From the NCBI RefSeq assembly GCF_028858725.1, contig NC_084776.1:434001-498000 (forward strand): 64,000 bases of DNA, in the 5' to 3' direction. Below, one piece after another: positions 31,901 through 44,192 of this stretch (position 1 is the first letter of the stretch; every line of letters starts with the position of its first letter). Below the pieces are notes generated by a model. It worked only from the letters and a program-made list of their open reading frames with translations. It searched no databases and was not told where the DNA came from. The position numbers and the translations under genes are program-made. The stretch is from Colius striatus (Eukaryota; Chordata; Aves; Coliiformes; Coliidae).

Positions 31901-32449
31901 GACCGCCACGGCTCAGGGGAAGCTGGGCTGGCCGCCCCCCTGCCCGGGTCTCCCTCGCTGCCCTGAGGGAGCTGCAGGGCTGGAAGCGGAGCGCCAGGCA
32001 GAGGTGATCTCGGCGGCTGCTTTGGAGATGCGCTCCCAACCAGGAGGGAGGCAAGGTCACATACCCAACATGTCCTGGTTAAACAAAGCCATTTACCAAC
32101 AGCGTGTTGACACAGCAGAGCCGGGGACAGAGTCACAAAGGGCACTTGCGATGGGCCCCTGTAGCACTCAGAGCTTCGGGAGCCCTGGGAAGGGTAGAAA
32201 AGCTTCCCCTGCTTCTGTCCCCCGGCAAGGAGCCACAGGCACAACAGATCCAGCAGCCACCTCGGCGAGGGGCTTCCCCGAGATGCTCCGAGTCAGAGCC
32301 CAGCTGCCCTCGTCACGCAAGGCTCACAACGGCCACGGCAGCACCCAGGGGTGCCAAGTTGCCCAACGGCAGAGCCCCCTCCCAGGGATGCCAGAGGCAG
32401 CGTCTCAGGCAGGGAGGGGAACAGCCCAGATGGGCCCTTCCTCGGCCCA

Positions 32450-33960
32450 GGACACCCCTCGGTTCGGGGCTCTGCCGTGCCGGCAGCGGCACTCGGTACC
32501 AGGACGGCTGTAGGAGCCGCCGCTCCGGGGCTCAGGCTGCAGTCCCGGGGATGTGCGACCCGAGTTTACACCCACGCGACGGGGCGAGCGGCATTCGCCA
32601 GACCGGGAGCCCCGAGCCGCGAGGATGGGCGCTCCCCTCCTGCCTCCCCCCGCCCCCGGTACCTGCTGGCGTCGTGCTCGCGGCGGCTCCCGGGCGCATC
32701 TCGGTGCCGGCGGAGATCGGGACCGGCGTGCTCGGCTGCTCCGGCGTAAACTTTTGCCGGAGCCGCGGCGGCGGCGGCTGTGGCGGCTCGGGGGGAGGGA
32801 CCGGAGCGGGGGGAGGGACCGTGGGCAAAGAGCCGCGTCCCGCCGCCCCGCTCCTCCCGCCGGCATGGGGGGGGTGCAGCCCGGTGCCCTCCGCCCCGCC
32901 CGGCGCGGCCGGCCCCGGGTGCTCGGCGCGGCGCTCGGCGGCCGCATCAGCGGCAGCTGCGGGAGCGCCGGCGTTTATCCCCGCCGCCGGCTTTTCCGCC
33001 CCGCCCAGCTCCCGGGTACCGGCTGTGCTCGCCGGCTCGGACGGGGCGGGCGCAGCGGCGGGGGCAGCTGGACCGCACTGGCCCCCGAGGGACGGGGACG
33101 GGGGTTCCCGCAGCCCCGGAGGAGCCGGTGCAGCCCCCGCTGGGTGCAGCGGGCTCCACCGGGATCGTCCCCCCCGGGCGCAGCGGGACTGTCCTGCGGT
33201 CCCCGGGTGGATCCGGACACCCTCACGCCGGCCCAGCCCAGCTCCCCGGTCCTGCCCGTGCACGGAGCCGGCCGCTTCTGCCGCGGCAGCAGGTCCCGCC
33301 GTCCTCGAGGGCGCAGACGAGCCTCTGCCGCGCTGGCCGGGAGCGGCCCCGACCCCCGCGGTCTGGTCACCGCCGGCGGGAACGGGACGGTGTTCGCCGC
33401 GTGCGGCCTTTCGGCAGCACCGCTCGGGAGACGCCGCCCCGGGCCCGCCCGAGCCCCCGCAGCCGGGTCCGGCAGCCGCCCTGCGCCCTCCCGCCCGGAG
33501 CCCGGCCCAGCGCCGGGACTCGGACCCACAGCGGCACCCGCGGAGATGGTCCCCGCGCCGCTGAGCCGGGGGGACGCTGCGCGCAGAGGAGGGGGCCGGG
33601 GGGAGCGGCAGGGCGTGGGGGCTGCCTCAGTACCGGGGGAAGAGCGGGGGCCTGGGCCCTGGCAGGATGAGGCCACGGGGGCAGCAGCTCCGCGAGCTCA
33701 GACCCGCTGGCACCCGGCTGCTGACGGCCCCGAGGGCTCGCGTTTGCCGATGCTCAGATAAGAGCTCATCGCGCCGCAGCTGCCGGACGCTCCGTGCTCC
33801 GGGCTGTGTCTGGCACACGCCGTCCTGCCGCGCGGCTGCGGCGCAGCTCCGTTGCCATGAGGGCCGTGGGCAGAGCGAGCGCCGGAGCGCGGGGCTGACG
33901 CAGCTGCGGGGCCGTGGCCTGGCTGGAAGGGCCCTGGCCCGGGACAGCGCGGGGCTGAGC
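32450..33960. promoter_or_regulatory. Orphan CpG island
   Basis: About 1.5 kb very rich in CpG and GC boxes with no recognised coding exon. On the minus strand, GCCAGCAG followed by GTACCGG at about 32660-32675 could be a splice donor, so a distal non-coding first exon of GCGR or a lncRNA promoter is possible. The 486-residue plus-strand open frame across it looks like a GC artefact (Pro/Arg/Ala-rich). Confidence 0.5.
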
Positions 33961-34504
33961 AGGGCTGATGCCTCGAGCGGGGCCGAGGCCGGTGGTTCCA
34001 TCTCTTCCCCGCTCTCGTCGGCCTCTGGCGTGGGCGCAGAGCAGCTCCCGGCAGCGTGGGACGTCGGGCTGGGGGCAGGAGCACACAGCCCACAGCCCCC
34101 AGCCCCCGGCCGGGACAGAGGGCGCAGCTTGGCCCCGCTCACCTGCCCACCCGGGCCAGGCGCAGGAACAAAGCCGCAGTGCCAGCCAGCATCATTAGAC
34201 TTTGTTAAGGTGACGAGCTTTCACTTCCCTGCCATCCCCCTCTGGCTTGGTTCCGCTGCCCAATTAGTGTCACATCCAGGAGGCAGCTCCTGGCCAAGGC
34301 AGCGGCGAGTGGGCACCCTTAGCACCCCCTGCCCCGACGCTGCCAGCTCCGCTGTGACTGGGCACAGCTCAGTGCAGGGGGGCCCATCCCACAGCTCCCC
34401 CCACACACAGCCCTGCTCGGCACCCAGCTCGAGCCCTCCCGCCGTGGGAGGGGGCACAGCTTCCCCTGCCCCCCAGGACAGCAGGCCCAGTCCTTGTTCC
34501 ACTA

Positions 34505-34510
34505 TTTATT
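34505..34510 (-). terminator. SLC25A10: poly(A) signal AATAAA of SLC25A10
   Basis: A canonical hexamer on the minus strand, 0.92 kb after the stop. The 3' UTR is therefore about 34490-35428, and nothing else is seen in it. Confidence 0.75.
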
Positions 34511-35428
34511 ACGTATCAAAGTCACAGATGTACCAGTTGTTTGATCCCTCAGGGCCACCTCACACAAGGGGACATGTGGCGGGGGGGCAGTGCCCCCAGC
34601 CCCCATGTGCAGGGCAGAGTGGGGCGAGGGGGCTGCGAGGCAGCCTGGGGGCACACGGGGATGGGAGATGAGGGCACGGGGGGACAGGATGGATGTGCCC
34701 ACCCCAGGCCGGGTCAGGGGGGAGGGGGAGCAGCCCCAGAGCCCAAGTTGGAGCTACTTGGCCCTGGCTGGAGCCAGGGGACAGGGGGGCAGCTACCCCA
34801 AGCACAGGCAGGGCAGTGAGAGGGGCTGCAGCCTGGGCAGGGGTCCGGGCCCTGCCCCTCACTCCAGGCTCTGCTTTCCCCCATCATTGGTATGAGGCAC
34901 AATCCCTGAGGAGCCCAGCAGCCGGCGGGCGCTGGGGCACTTTGGCCAGGCAGAGGCAGTGGGGCAGGACTTGCTGGAGGCCCTGGGTTGATGGGGCCAA
35001 CGCCACCAAGACTGGCTCCCTGAGCCATGCTGGAGGGTCGGGTTGCCACTCACAGTGGGGCTGGCGGTGTGCTCCCCTGCCCCTAGCACAGGCCCCCTGC
35101 GGCCTGGGCTGTGACTCCCTCCTCATCAGGACTCACAGTCCTGTGCGCAGAGACACGTCAGGGCTTGGTGGAAAAGGACAGACCTCGTGGCCAACCCCAA
35201 ACCAACAGTGCAGGGGGACAAGAGGCCTGGGAACAGCCCAAAAGTAATGAGGTGCTGAGAATGGGGGTGAGAGAGAAAAGAGGAGCTGGGCACACGCCCT
35301 GGCAAGGCACAGGAGCGGGGAAGGGGGAGGACTGGCACCGGCCCCAGGCAGTGGAGAGGGGCTCTGGGATGTCAGCAGTGACCCACAGGCTCACCCTCCA
35401 GGGTGAGGCAGGGTCCTATCCCTCCTAC

Positions 35429-38400
35429 TCAGGTGCTCACTTTGATCCCAAAATATTTGCGCAGCTGTTCCAGGAAGACAAAGGTGAGGACGGTGTGAGG
35501 AATGAGCCGGATGGCAGCAGGAACGAAGCCCTGGAAGGGGACAGCAAGAATGGAGAGAGTCAAAGTGTGCCTGGTGCTGGGCTTTCTCGTCAGGGCCAAG
35601 GGTGGCCAGTAGCCCAAACCCCAGGGAGCAGGAGGAGGTTGGAAGCACCGGGGAGCAGGTGTCAAGGCAGCAGCACGGCTGTGGGAAGTTGCACCCAGGC
35701 TGCAGCCTGGAGGTGACCACAGCTCCCCCATGCTGGGGCTGCCTGGGCCAGGCTGCCAGCAACAGAGCCTGGAGGGCTCCTGCCCCAGGGCTGTCACGGG
35801 TCAATGCATCTGGCCCAGCCCAGTCCCCTCCAGCCCACATCCTGCAGCCTCCATGTACCTTGTAGAAGGCGAAGGGGCCGAGCTTGGCGGTTTCCATAGC
35901 ACAGTGGGCAACACCCTGGAGCGAGAGGGAGAGGGATGAGGAGGTGCTGGGAGGCAGAGGTCAGAGTGCAGAGGGGTTAGGATGGGCTACTCACTCGGTA
36001 CTCGCCCTGAGAGTTCATGAGGCGAGTCTTGAGCACATCCAGGGGCTGGCACAGGAATGTTGCACATCCACCCTGGGGAGAGTCAGCAGGGGTCAGCAGC
36101 TCCCGCTCATGGAGGAGACCCAGGCGCTGCCAGTCGCTGCAGAGACCCGGAGCTCTGCAGATGGGGAGCCTCACAGGAGCCTCTGTGCCCAGCCCTGCTT
36201 CAGCAGAGTCCCAAGAAGCAGCTCTGGCAGCCTCAGCCTGGGGTCCTGAGCCTGGCTGCAGGCAAATCCCATCCCAGTCCTGCCTCCCTGCACCCAGCCC
36301 TGCTCACAGCGATGAAGCTGGCCAGGAAGTGAGTGAAGATGTTGTCTGACAGCAACCCAGTTGTGAGAACCAGCTGCTTGGCCTGGTCATAACAGGAGAG
36401 CTGCAGAGACACAGCATGTTAGCGACACAGCCCCCCTTCCTTGCCATGCCAGGGACTGCCCCTGCCCCTACCCCGGGCACCTGCTGCCCAGCAGAGCTGT
36501 CCTACCTGCCCAACAGTGACTAGGGCCCCTCGGCTGGATGCCATTGTAGCTCCCGAGAAGAGTTTCTTCAAGCCCTCTGCAGACAGGCAGATTGGGATTA
36601 GCATGCTCCTGGGACACTGCTCATACCTCAAGGTGCGGGGCCCTGCCTGAGCCTCAGCTCCCTTGGCCCGTCTGTCCCCTCTCCCCGCCCCAGCGGAGCC
36701 CCCCGCAGAGCTCCCTGCTCTGCCACAGCTCCCCAGCGCCAGCGAGGGCACCCCGGCGGGCTCACGCTACCCCGGCTGGCACGGCCTCACCTTCCCGGAG
36801 CACGCGGTACATGCCGTCCAGGGCATGAGAATAGCTGCAAGGAGAGAGACGGGAAGGTGTCAGGGTGCGGGGCTCCGCAGGCGCCGCGCGGGCGCTGCAG
36901 CTCCAGCCCCACCGCCCGTGCCTGAGCCGCACTGCCGCTGCGGTGCCGCCGGTGCGGTGCTGCCCCCGCGCGGCCGCACGACCCTCGCAGCCCCTCCTCC
37001 AGTCCCCTTCGCTCTGCCCCGGCCCCGACTCACTTGCGCCGCAGAGCAGGCGGCTGCTTGACGTCGTTCTGCATCCTGGAAGGCAGAGCAGCCTGGTGAG
37101 ACGGGCGCGGTGTCTGGCCCCGCTCAGCACCGCGGGCACAGCCCAGCCCAGTGTGCTGCCACTTCCCAAAGGGACGAGAAAGCTGCCTCCAGCCCCCCTC
37201 ACCCCCTCCCCAGAGAAGCTGGTGGGGGGCTGGGGCTGTCACCCTGAGCGGCAGAACAACCCCGGGCCCTGCTGGCACAGAGCTCCCCATGGGACTGGGC
37301 TCCTGACCGTGGGGCAGCCTGGTCAGGATGGGGGTCAGGAGCACAAGGAGCACTCCACCATCCTGACTGCTGCCACATGCCTCCCTCACCGGCACGCAGC
37401 CAGCACTGACCTGACGTTCACCATGTCTGCTGGGGTCCCCACAAACCCCCCGGTGAAACCTGCGGCCAAAGGAGAGCTGAGGTCAGGGGGCTTCTGCCGC
37501 ACAGGGCAGCCCAGGCCCGAGGGACCCTCTGCTCACTCACCTCCCACGGCCCCCAGCAGCACCTTCTGGTAGAAGGGGGGAGGCCCCTGGCTGCCCTGGC
37601 CCAGGCGATCCCTCGCGGTCTCGTAGATGGCGAAGCGGGTCAGGGAATACGTCATCTGCCGGCGCGGGACAATGAGCCAGCGCGTCCCGCCGGGCACCTG
37701 CCCATGCCAGCCCGGCCGCCAGCGGGGACGGCAGCGCCGCGCCGAGCCGAGCCGAGCGGCAGGAGCTGCTGGCCACGGGGACCAGGGGCCGCTCGCTGGC
37801 ACTCACCTGCCGGCACAGCGAGGCGCTGAGCCCGTTGTACAGAGCCAGGAAGCCATCGGTGCGGATCACGCGCATCGCCATCCCCATCATCCGCATCTTC
37901 ACCTCCTGCTGCGTCTGCAGGTGGACCTGGGGCACAGCGCAGCAGCATCAGTGCCACAGCCCAGCGCGGTGCGGAGCCCCCGGGCCCGGGGCTCGGCACA
38001 AAGGCAGAGTCACTTGTTATCACCCATGCAGGAGCCTCCCTGCACACAGTGATAGCTCCAGGCTCGCACTGAGCAGCGCCTGGGAGCCGGCCCAGCCCAG
38101 AGCCAGGGTGCTTGGTGGCTGGCAGCAGGAGCAGGTTGGTGGCCTCAGCAGATGAAGCGATAGCGTCTGCTCCTCCAGGAAGGCCCCTGGGCCGTGTTGG
38201 GGCAGGGAGGATCCTGAAGCACGTGAGCAAGCAAGCAAACACAGAGCTGGTTTTGCTCAGAGGGATCACAACAGGGCCTGAGAGTTTGTGACCTCCAACT
38301 GCCCTACGCCCTCACCACTGAGGCAACAGGCTGCCAGAAGCAACTTCCCCTCCTCCCCAGCACAGGAACAGGGCAGGAAGAACCTGGCAGCCCCGCTCAC

Positions 38401-40637
38401 CAGCCCAGACGGCTGCTGCCACGGCCAGGCACAGCCGCGGCGTCTGGGCACAGCAGCCCGGCACTGCCACCGTGGCTGGTGGCTGCAGCAGCACGGGGGC
38501 TGCCCCGGCCCCAGGAGCCGTGTCAGGCCATGCTGGTGTGTGCCCTCAGCACACCCGGCCGGCCCCACGCTGCGGGGATCACATGTGGGTCAAAGGCCCC
38601 AGGAGATAAAATTAAAGAGAGCAAAGTGCCGCTGGCAGGGGCCCAGGCCTGGCTCCCGTTACCGCAGCCCCGGCACGGCCGGGCCGTGGGACACGCAGCA
38701 GGAGGCTGGGAACAGCCTCTGCATCCTGCGGGCAGCGGCGGGGTGCAGGGACAGCGCCTGTGTCCAGCCTGGCGCCTGCAGCTCGGATGCCGGGACCACA
38801 GCTCGTGGTGTGCAAAGGAGCTGGGCAAGCGGCTGCCGGGCAGCCGGGCTGAGGCATGGCCTGCCCAACCCCGGGCAGGGCCTGCAGGCGGGCAGGGGAG
38901 GAGCTGGGCAGCACTGTGGCTGCTGCCGCGGCGCTGGCAGCCCGTGGGCGGGCAGTGGCACCCTCCAGCCGGGCTGGCTGAGGCCTCCACAGGGAACAAG
39001 GTCCAGAGGCGCAGTAAAACACCCTTGGTCCCCTGCCCAGCCAGACCCAGAGGCCGCTCGTGCTCCCACAGGCCTGGCACCGGCTGCAGGGGAGCTCTGG
39101 GCCAAAGGCAGGTCTGCACTCAGCAATCAGGGCTGAGCCCTGTCAGAAGCAGCCGCTGTCCTGGGCTGCTCGCAGTCGCGCAGGGAACACACATCTGCAG
39201 GGGTAGTGTGTAGGGACACAGACAACACTGCACCTGTCGGCTGGCTCAGAGGCAGAGACGGGCCTAGAGGCATGTGCCAGACTAATTCCCCTTCTTAGCG
39301 CCTGGCCAGGGCACCCTCCAGGAGCCCCCTCGGGCTGCCGGCCACCGTCGCTGTGCAGATGGGGACAGCTGGGCACGGCAGCAGGCAGCAGCATCCCCCT
39401 GCCAGCGCTGGCTCCGCTCCTGGGACATCGGCCCCTCGCTCCATGCAGCGGGTGGGAAGGGGCTGCCCGTCCCCAGCCTCGCCGTGGGGCCCGGCAGGCC
39501 CTGGGCTGGGCTCTCCCGCTCCCTGTTCGGCCGCCAGACCCGCGGCAGCTTGGTCAGAGCACAGGGCAGCGCTGGCAGCAGCCCCGTCTGTGGGCCTGGC
39601 AGCGCGGGGCCGCGCGCGCTGCCCTTTGTGTGGCGGCGGCGATGCCAGGCTGCCGCGGCGCCTGGGTGACACCTTGGCCCGAGCACATGGAGCCCAGTGG
39701 GCCCGCGTCCAACGCCAGCGGCCCCGAAGCCAACGCCGTGCCTCTGGCAGGCGTCCGGGCAGGGCTGACCAGGGTGTCCTCTGCAGCCCTCAGCGGCACG
39801 GCCCCAACCTGCATCTCCTCAAACGCGTCCCTCTCGTGCCTGTCCCCGCGTCCCCTCGGCCCTGACCCCGCCGTGCTCCAGCCCCACAGCCATGTCCTCA
39901 GTGCTGTCCCCTGGCAGCCGGGAGCCGTCCTCACAGAACCGGTTCTCCCCGGCAGCCGTCTCCCTGCTCCTCTGCAGCCGTTTCCCGGCCCCCCGGAACC
40001 GTTCCCACGGCCGTTTCCTTCAACCCCTCGCACCGTCCTTTCTACAGCCGTTACCCAGCCCCTCAGAACCGTTCCCACGGCTGTCTCCCGCATCCCCCTC
40101 GCACCACAGCCGTTCCCCAGCCCCTCACAGCCGCTTCCCGCACCCCCCAGCGCCGTCCCCTCATAGCCTTTCCCTGGCCCCTCGGAGCCGTCCCCGCAGC
40201 CGATTCCCGGACCCCTTGAGCAGTTCCCCGTCTCTTCACAGCCGCTTCCCACCCCCCCCAGCACCGTCCTCTCACGGCCCTCGGAGCCGTCCCCGCACCC
40301 ACCTCCCGACCTCCCAGCACGGCTCCTCACCCCCCTCGCAGCCAATCCTTCAACATCACCCTCTCACCACCCTTTCCCCATCCCTCCCACCCATCCCGGA
40401 CCCCCAAAGCGCTTCCCCATCCCCTCCCCCCAATCACAACCCTTCCCGCAGCCGCTTCCCGCCTCCCCCCGCTTCGCCCTTCCCACAACCTCTCCCTCAA
40501 GCTCCACCTCCTCCATCACAACCGCTCATCCTCACCCCCTTCCTCACCTTCAGCAGGTCCAACGGGTGGGTGCAACAAGCGGCCCCGCAGGACGCGAGGC
40601 CGCCGAAGTACCACCGCGACACGCGCCGCTCCGCCAT
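35429..40637 (-). CDS. SLC25A10: Mitochondrial dicarboxylate carrier
   Basis: Inner-membrane antiporter exchanging malate or succinate for phosphate, sulfate or thiosulfate. Exons (minus strand): 40548-40637, 37807-37926, 37541-37655, 37411-37459, 37034-37075, 36791-36834, 36506-36576, 36308-36400, 35995-36072, 35859-35915 and 35429-35530. They total 861 nt, or 286 aa (human 287). Three SLC25 repeats each carry the signature: THPLDLLKVHLQTQ at about residue 24, GTPADMVNVRMQND, and CQPLDVLKTRLMNS. The family-conserved start MAERRVSRWYFGGLASCGAA is reached from the only good ATG, in a CpG island. Intron 1 is long (2.6 kb) and carries a degenerate C-rich repeat. It lies in the same direction as MRPL12 and HGS, as in human. 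Confidence 0.97.
39920..40545. repeat. Degenerate C-rich minisatellite in SLC25A10 intron 1
   Basis: About 600 bp of loosely repeated CAGCCGTTTCCC / CCCCTCGGAACCGTTCCC-type modules, almost free of long purine runs, reaching the exon 1 donor. A 400-residue Pro/Ser/Arg open frame reads across it; that is a by-product of composition. Confidence 0.75.
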
Positions 40638-40639
40638 CG

Positions 40640-40745
40640 GCGCTGGCTCTGCGCTACGCGAGCCCCGCCCCTCCAAGGCCCCGCCCCCTCCCAAACCACG
40701 CCCCTCGCCACGCCCCGCCCCCGCGCGGGACCGGGCGTGCGGGAC
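40640..40745 (-). promoter_or_regulatory. SLC25A10: SLC25A10 promoter with GC/CACCC boxes
   Basis: Just upstream of the minus-strand ATG lies a run of CCCCGCC and CCACGCCC boxes (about 40665-40730), binding sites of the Sp/KLF family, inside a CpG island. No TATA box is seen. Confidence 0.6.
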
Positions 40746-41105
40746 CGGGGCCGCCGTCCCGAGCACCGGGGGCGACGCCGCTTCCGCGGCGCGGGGGAGC
40801 TGCCACGACGACCCCGGGCTCCAAAGCACTTCATTCCCACCTCCTCAAACCCGACGGGATGTATGCACGCTGACACTGACAGATTCAAACCACTTCATCA
40901 AGGAAGGGGGTGTGTTTTCTTTTTCTCCTGACATTTACCAGAGTTCGTGGCGATGTCGGAAACGAGACCCCACCAAACCGCATGGGATCGCTTCTGGGGA
41001 GCGTTTCGGAGGGGGGCGTCTCGTGCTTGGAAATGTCCGGCGCCTGCCCGGTAACACGGGCAGGGCTGCGGCTGTGTCAGTCCCTTCGTGGTGAGACAGA
41101 GGTTG
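40746..41105 (-). other. MRPL12 3' UTR and short spacer to SLC25A10
   Basis: Only 468 bp separate the MRPL12 stop from the SLC25A10 ATG in the same direction. No AATAAA or ATTAAA is seen on the minus strand; the weak variant AATGAA at about 40829-40834 is the best candidate 3' end signal. Confidence 0.5.
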
Positions 41106-43987
41106 CTACTCCAGCACTACAGTCCCTCCTGCTGCCTCCAGTGCTGCTTTGATCTTCTCTGCTTCCTCCTTTGAAGCGTTGGCCTTGATCTCCTGCGGAA
41201 GGGACTCCACCAGCTTCTTTGCCTGCGGGAGGGACAAAGTACGCGGCTTGTGAACGGGCTTTCGCTAACTGGATTAACAGATTTAGAGCCATGAGCTTGA
41301 CCTCTGGGTAAAGCTGACCAGCGAAACTCACTGACTGCTCTAAAACTTTCACTTGAACCACAGCATGTTCCAGTGGAAAGCCTCCAAACCCGACTGCAAG
41401 CGACAGCACATCCCCTCTAACCCAGGAAGGCCTTTTTCAGTGCCTAACTGCCCATAAATCCCTTCACATGCACAGCAGTGCAGCCTCAGTTGAAGACACA
41501 CACAGGAACCTGCTGAGGTGGCCACCAGCCTGCCTTGGGTTGGCTTTTTTCAGGGTGAATGTTTTGCATGCTTCTGGCAACAGCTGTGCAGGAACCTGCT
41601 GTGCAGGGTGAAAGGGCTCCAGGACAGACTATGCCTGTCAACACAGTCTTGGTGTTTTCAGGGCTTTTTACACAAAACAACCGGTAATACACAGCACCAT
41701 GGTATTTAAGGCAAGTCAAAAAGTCGATGAAGTGATTTAAAGTGACTTCCTGCAGTAAAAACCAGGAAGGGACGCCTGAGAGGACGAGCTCCTGCTGCAG
41801 TCAGATGGTCTTGCTCTTAGACCGAGCAACAACAAAGCCGTAGAGCTCCACAAAAGCACAGCCTGGGGGCGTTCCTCAGGTGGAGGCACTGCCAGCTCTC
41901 TGCTGTGTGGCACTGCTCTGTGCAGCTCCCCTGACCACCGCTGACAGAGGTCCCGCTGCTGCAGCTCACGCTGGGCGCAGTGACGGCGTGTCCGTGCTGG
42001 GGATGGGAGGTGCAGCAGGGCAGGCAGGGCAGGCACACTGCCATGCACCACAGCCCAGGACAGCACCTGGGCAGCAGCCTGTTCTGGCTTGCTGAGATGA
42101 GGACAGGCAGCACAATCAAGGTTATTTGTTTAAGGTCCTTGCTCACTAATGCTTAACTACTGTCCTAGAGCAGCCTCGGTCAAAGGAAGCAACAGTTCAG
42201 AGCTCCCAGCAGGAGAGAGCAGGGCCTGAGCCAAGCTGGACCAGCACAGAAACAGCCACGGGGCAGGGGGCCACACGCTTCCAACCTCAGCAGCACACAC
42301 AGGAGCACTGGCACCGGATAGGTGTTGATGTGAGACGCTGCTGTGCTGGCTCTGGATACACTCACACACTTGGCTCAGCAGCAGCCGTTCCTGTAGGGCT
42401 GTCCTGCTCCACTCACATCAGTGTCAGCGTCCAGGGACTTCACCAGCAATGCTTTCTTCCAAATCAGCCTCACAAGCCAAGAACAGATTCCCTGCAGATC
42501 TCACTAAAAATGCCTCAACTGGATGGCAAGACAATGTACATGGAAATGTATGAGCCATGCTTTGGACACACCTGAAGGTGCTACAAGCAGAGCCAGCCTC
42601 AGCAGCTTTGTTAAGTGTGTGAAGCAAAGCTCCAGGTCAGGTAAGTCACACTTGACGAGGTTTACCCGCAGTAACCTGGACCTACCAACCCTGGAACTGC
42701 ATCAGGACAGTCACCACCCTGCTTGACAGGTTCCACATACTGGGCCAAGCTGATTTAGCATCAACTCTCCAGGCAGCTTTGAACTGATCGTGTCCGTTAC
42801 AGGTTTTTGGTATTTTAACATTTGCTTGGGGCTGATAATGAATAAACAAGTGCCAGACTACCCAAGCTGATGGTCAGCCAAGGAAACTCACGTCTCTGTC
42901 CCCACAGCTCCATGTTATGGGACTGTGTGCTCTGTCCCCACAACTCTGTGTTAGGGGACTGTGTGCTCTGTCCCCACAGCTCTGTGTTAGGGGACTGTGT
43001 GCTCTGCCCCCACAATTCTTTGTTTGCTCTGCCACATGTCAATGGGAGCAGGTCAGAAGATTTTCTGCAAATCCTGGGGTATGAATAAGAGATTTTACAC
43101 CTTCCTTGGAGCTGAATAAACAGAAACTGCTACTGCTTATTACAGGCAGCCTGTTCTCTCTTGTAAATGCAGACACCCAGGCTCCCTTTGGAACAGAGAG
43201 CTGAGGCTGCTGCCAAGGATGTGCTTCAGAAGAGGGCTCTGACTGCGGGTGGCTCGGGCAGCCCCCTCCTCACCTGCACGAGGTTCACTCCAGGCACGAA
43301 GTTCTTCACCTCCTTGATCAGCTTCACCTTATCAGCAGCTTTCAGATCAGTCAGGCGGACGGTGAAATGTGTTTTCTCCTTCTTGAGCGGGATGGCCTCC
43401 TCCTCCTCCTGGAAGCAGCCAGAACGCGCTGAAGGCAGCCAGCCAGGCTCCACAGCCCTGCTCCCTGACCCCACGCGTGGGGACCCACGAGGCCGGCACA
43501 GAGCCCCGCCTCCCGAACCCACCCCCCCGAGAGCCCGGTACCTGCGGAGCCGCCTGGGCGGGCTGGAGGGACGCGGCCGCCGCCACCGGCATCACCCCCA
43601 CGTCCGGGATCTTCAGCGTCTCCTATGGGAAGAGCAGCGGCACGGGCGGCCGGTGAGACGGCGCACGCGGGCCGGGAGGAGCCGGGCCGGGCCGGGCGCG
43701 ATCGAGCCACCCACCTTGAGGAGCGCGTTGAGGTCGGCCACCTCCAGCAGCGTCAGCCCCGCGATGTCCCGCACCAGCTGCCGCACCTTGGGCGAATACT
43801 CCTTGGCGGCCGTGTCCAGCGGCGCCCCGGCCAGCGCCTCCGAGCGCCGAGCGCAGCCCGTGCACAGCGCCCGCGGCCCGGCCCAGCGCCAGGCGTGCGG
43901 CGGGCGGCAGGGCAGGGCCCGGGGCCGCGGCAGGGCCCGGGGCAGCGGCAGGGCCCGGGGCAGCGGCAGGCGGGCGGCGGGCAGCAT
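41106..43987 (-). CDS. MRPL12: Mitochondrial ribosomal protein L12 (bL12m)
   Basis: Stalk protein of the mitochondrial large ribosomal subunit that recruits translation factors; it also binds mitochondrial RNA polymerase in mammals. Exons (minus strand): 43715-43987, 43542-43622, 43274-43408 and 41106-41222, totalling 606 nt, or 201 aa (human 198). The first 45 or so residues are an Arg/Leu/Pro-rich mitochondrial presequence containing a six-residue tandem repeat (LPLPRA type). Mature part: [20 protein letters not shown], then the dimerisation helix [14 protein letters not shown]. An Ala-rich hinge ([15 protein letters not shown]) leads to the L7/L12 C-terminal domain ([20 protein letters not shown], then ending GGTVVLE). 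The gene is read in the same direction as HGS upstream and SLC25A10 downstream. Confidence 0.96.
42895..43030. repeat. 36-bp minisatellite in MRPL12 intron 3
   Basis: Units beginning TCTGTCCCCACA start at 42895, 42931, 42967 and 43003, exactly 36 bp apart, giving nearly four copies. They lie entirely within the 2-kb last intron. Confidence 0.92.
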
Positions 43988-44192
43988 GGCGGCCGCAGAG
44001 GACACGGCGGGCTCGGCTCGGCCCCGCGCAGCTCCCGGCGGCCCCCGCGCCGCGCCCGCTCTGTGCCGCGTCTCGCTGGTGGCGCCGGGGAGGAGGCGGC
44101 GCTCCGGAGCCGCGGCCGCCGAGACTCGCTCGCCCCAGCCTCCCGCACTGAGCCCGCCCCGCGCCCCGCACGGCGGAACGGAACGGGAGCTC

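Larger units (their letters stand above)
27082..34490. other. Gene-poor interval, GCGR to SLC25A10
   Basis: This is 7.4 kb without a recognised protein gene. The part nearest GCGR presumably holds its promoter and any non-coding first exon (minus strand). It contains one CR1 tail and a strong CpG island. All longer open frames are in GC-rich sequence and resemble no protein I know. Confidence 0.55.

Noticed and set aside
32104-33564. 486-residue plus-strand open frame
   Set aside because: Pro/Arg/Gly-rich, no recognisable domain, lies in an orphan CpG island; stop codons are rare there by composition.
39892-41094. 400-residue Ser/Pro/Arg open frame
   Set aside because: It crosses SLC25A10 intron 1, exon 1 antisense and the MRPL12 3' UTR; it is the translation of a C-rich repeat.
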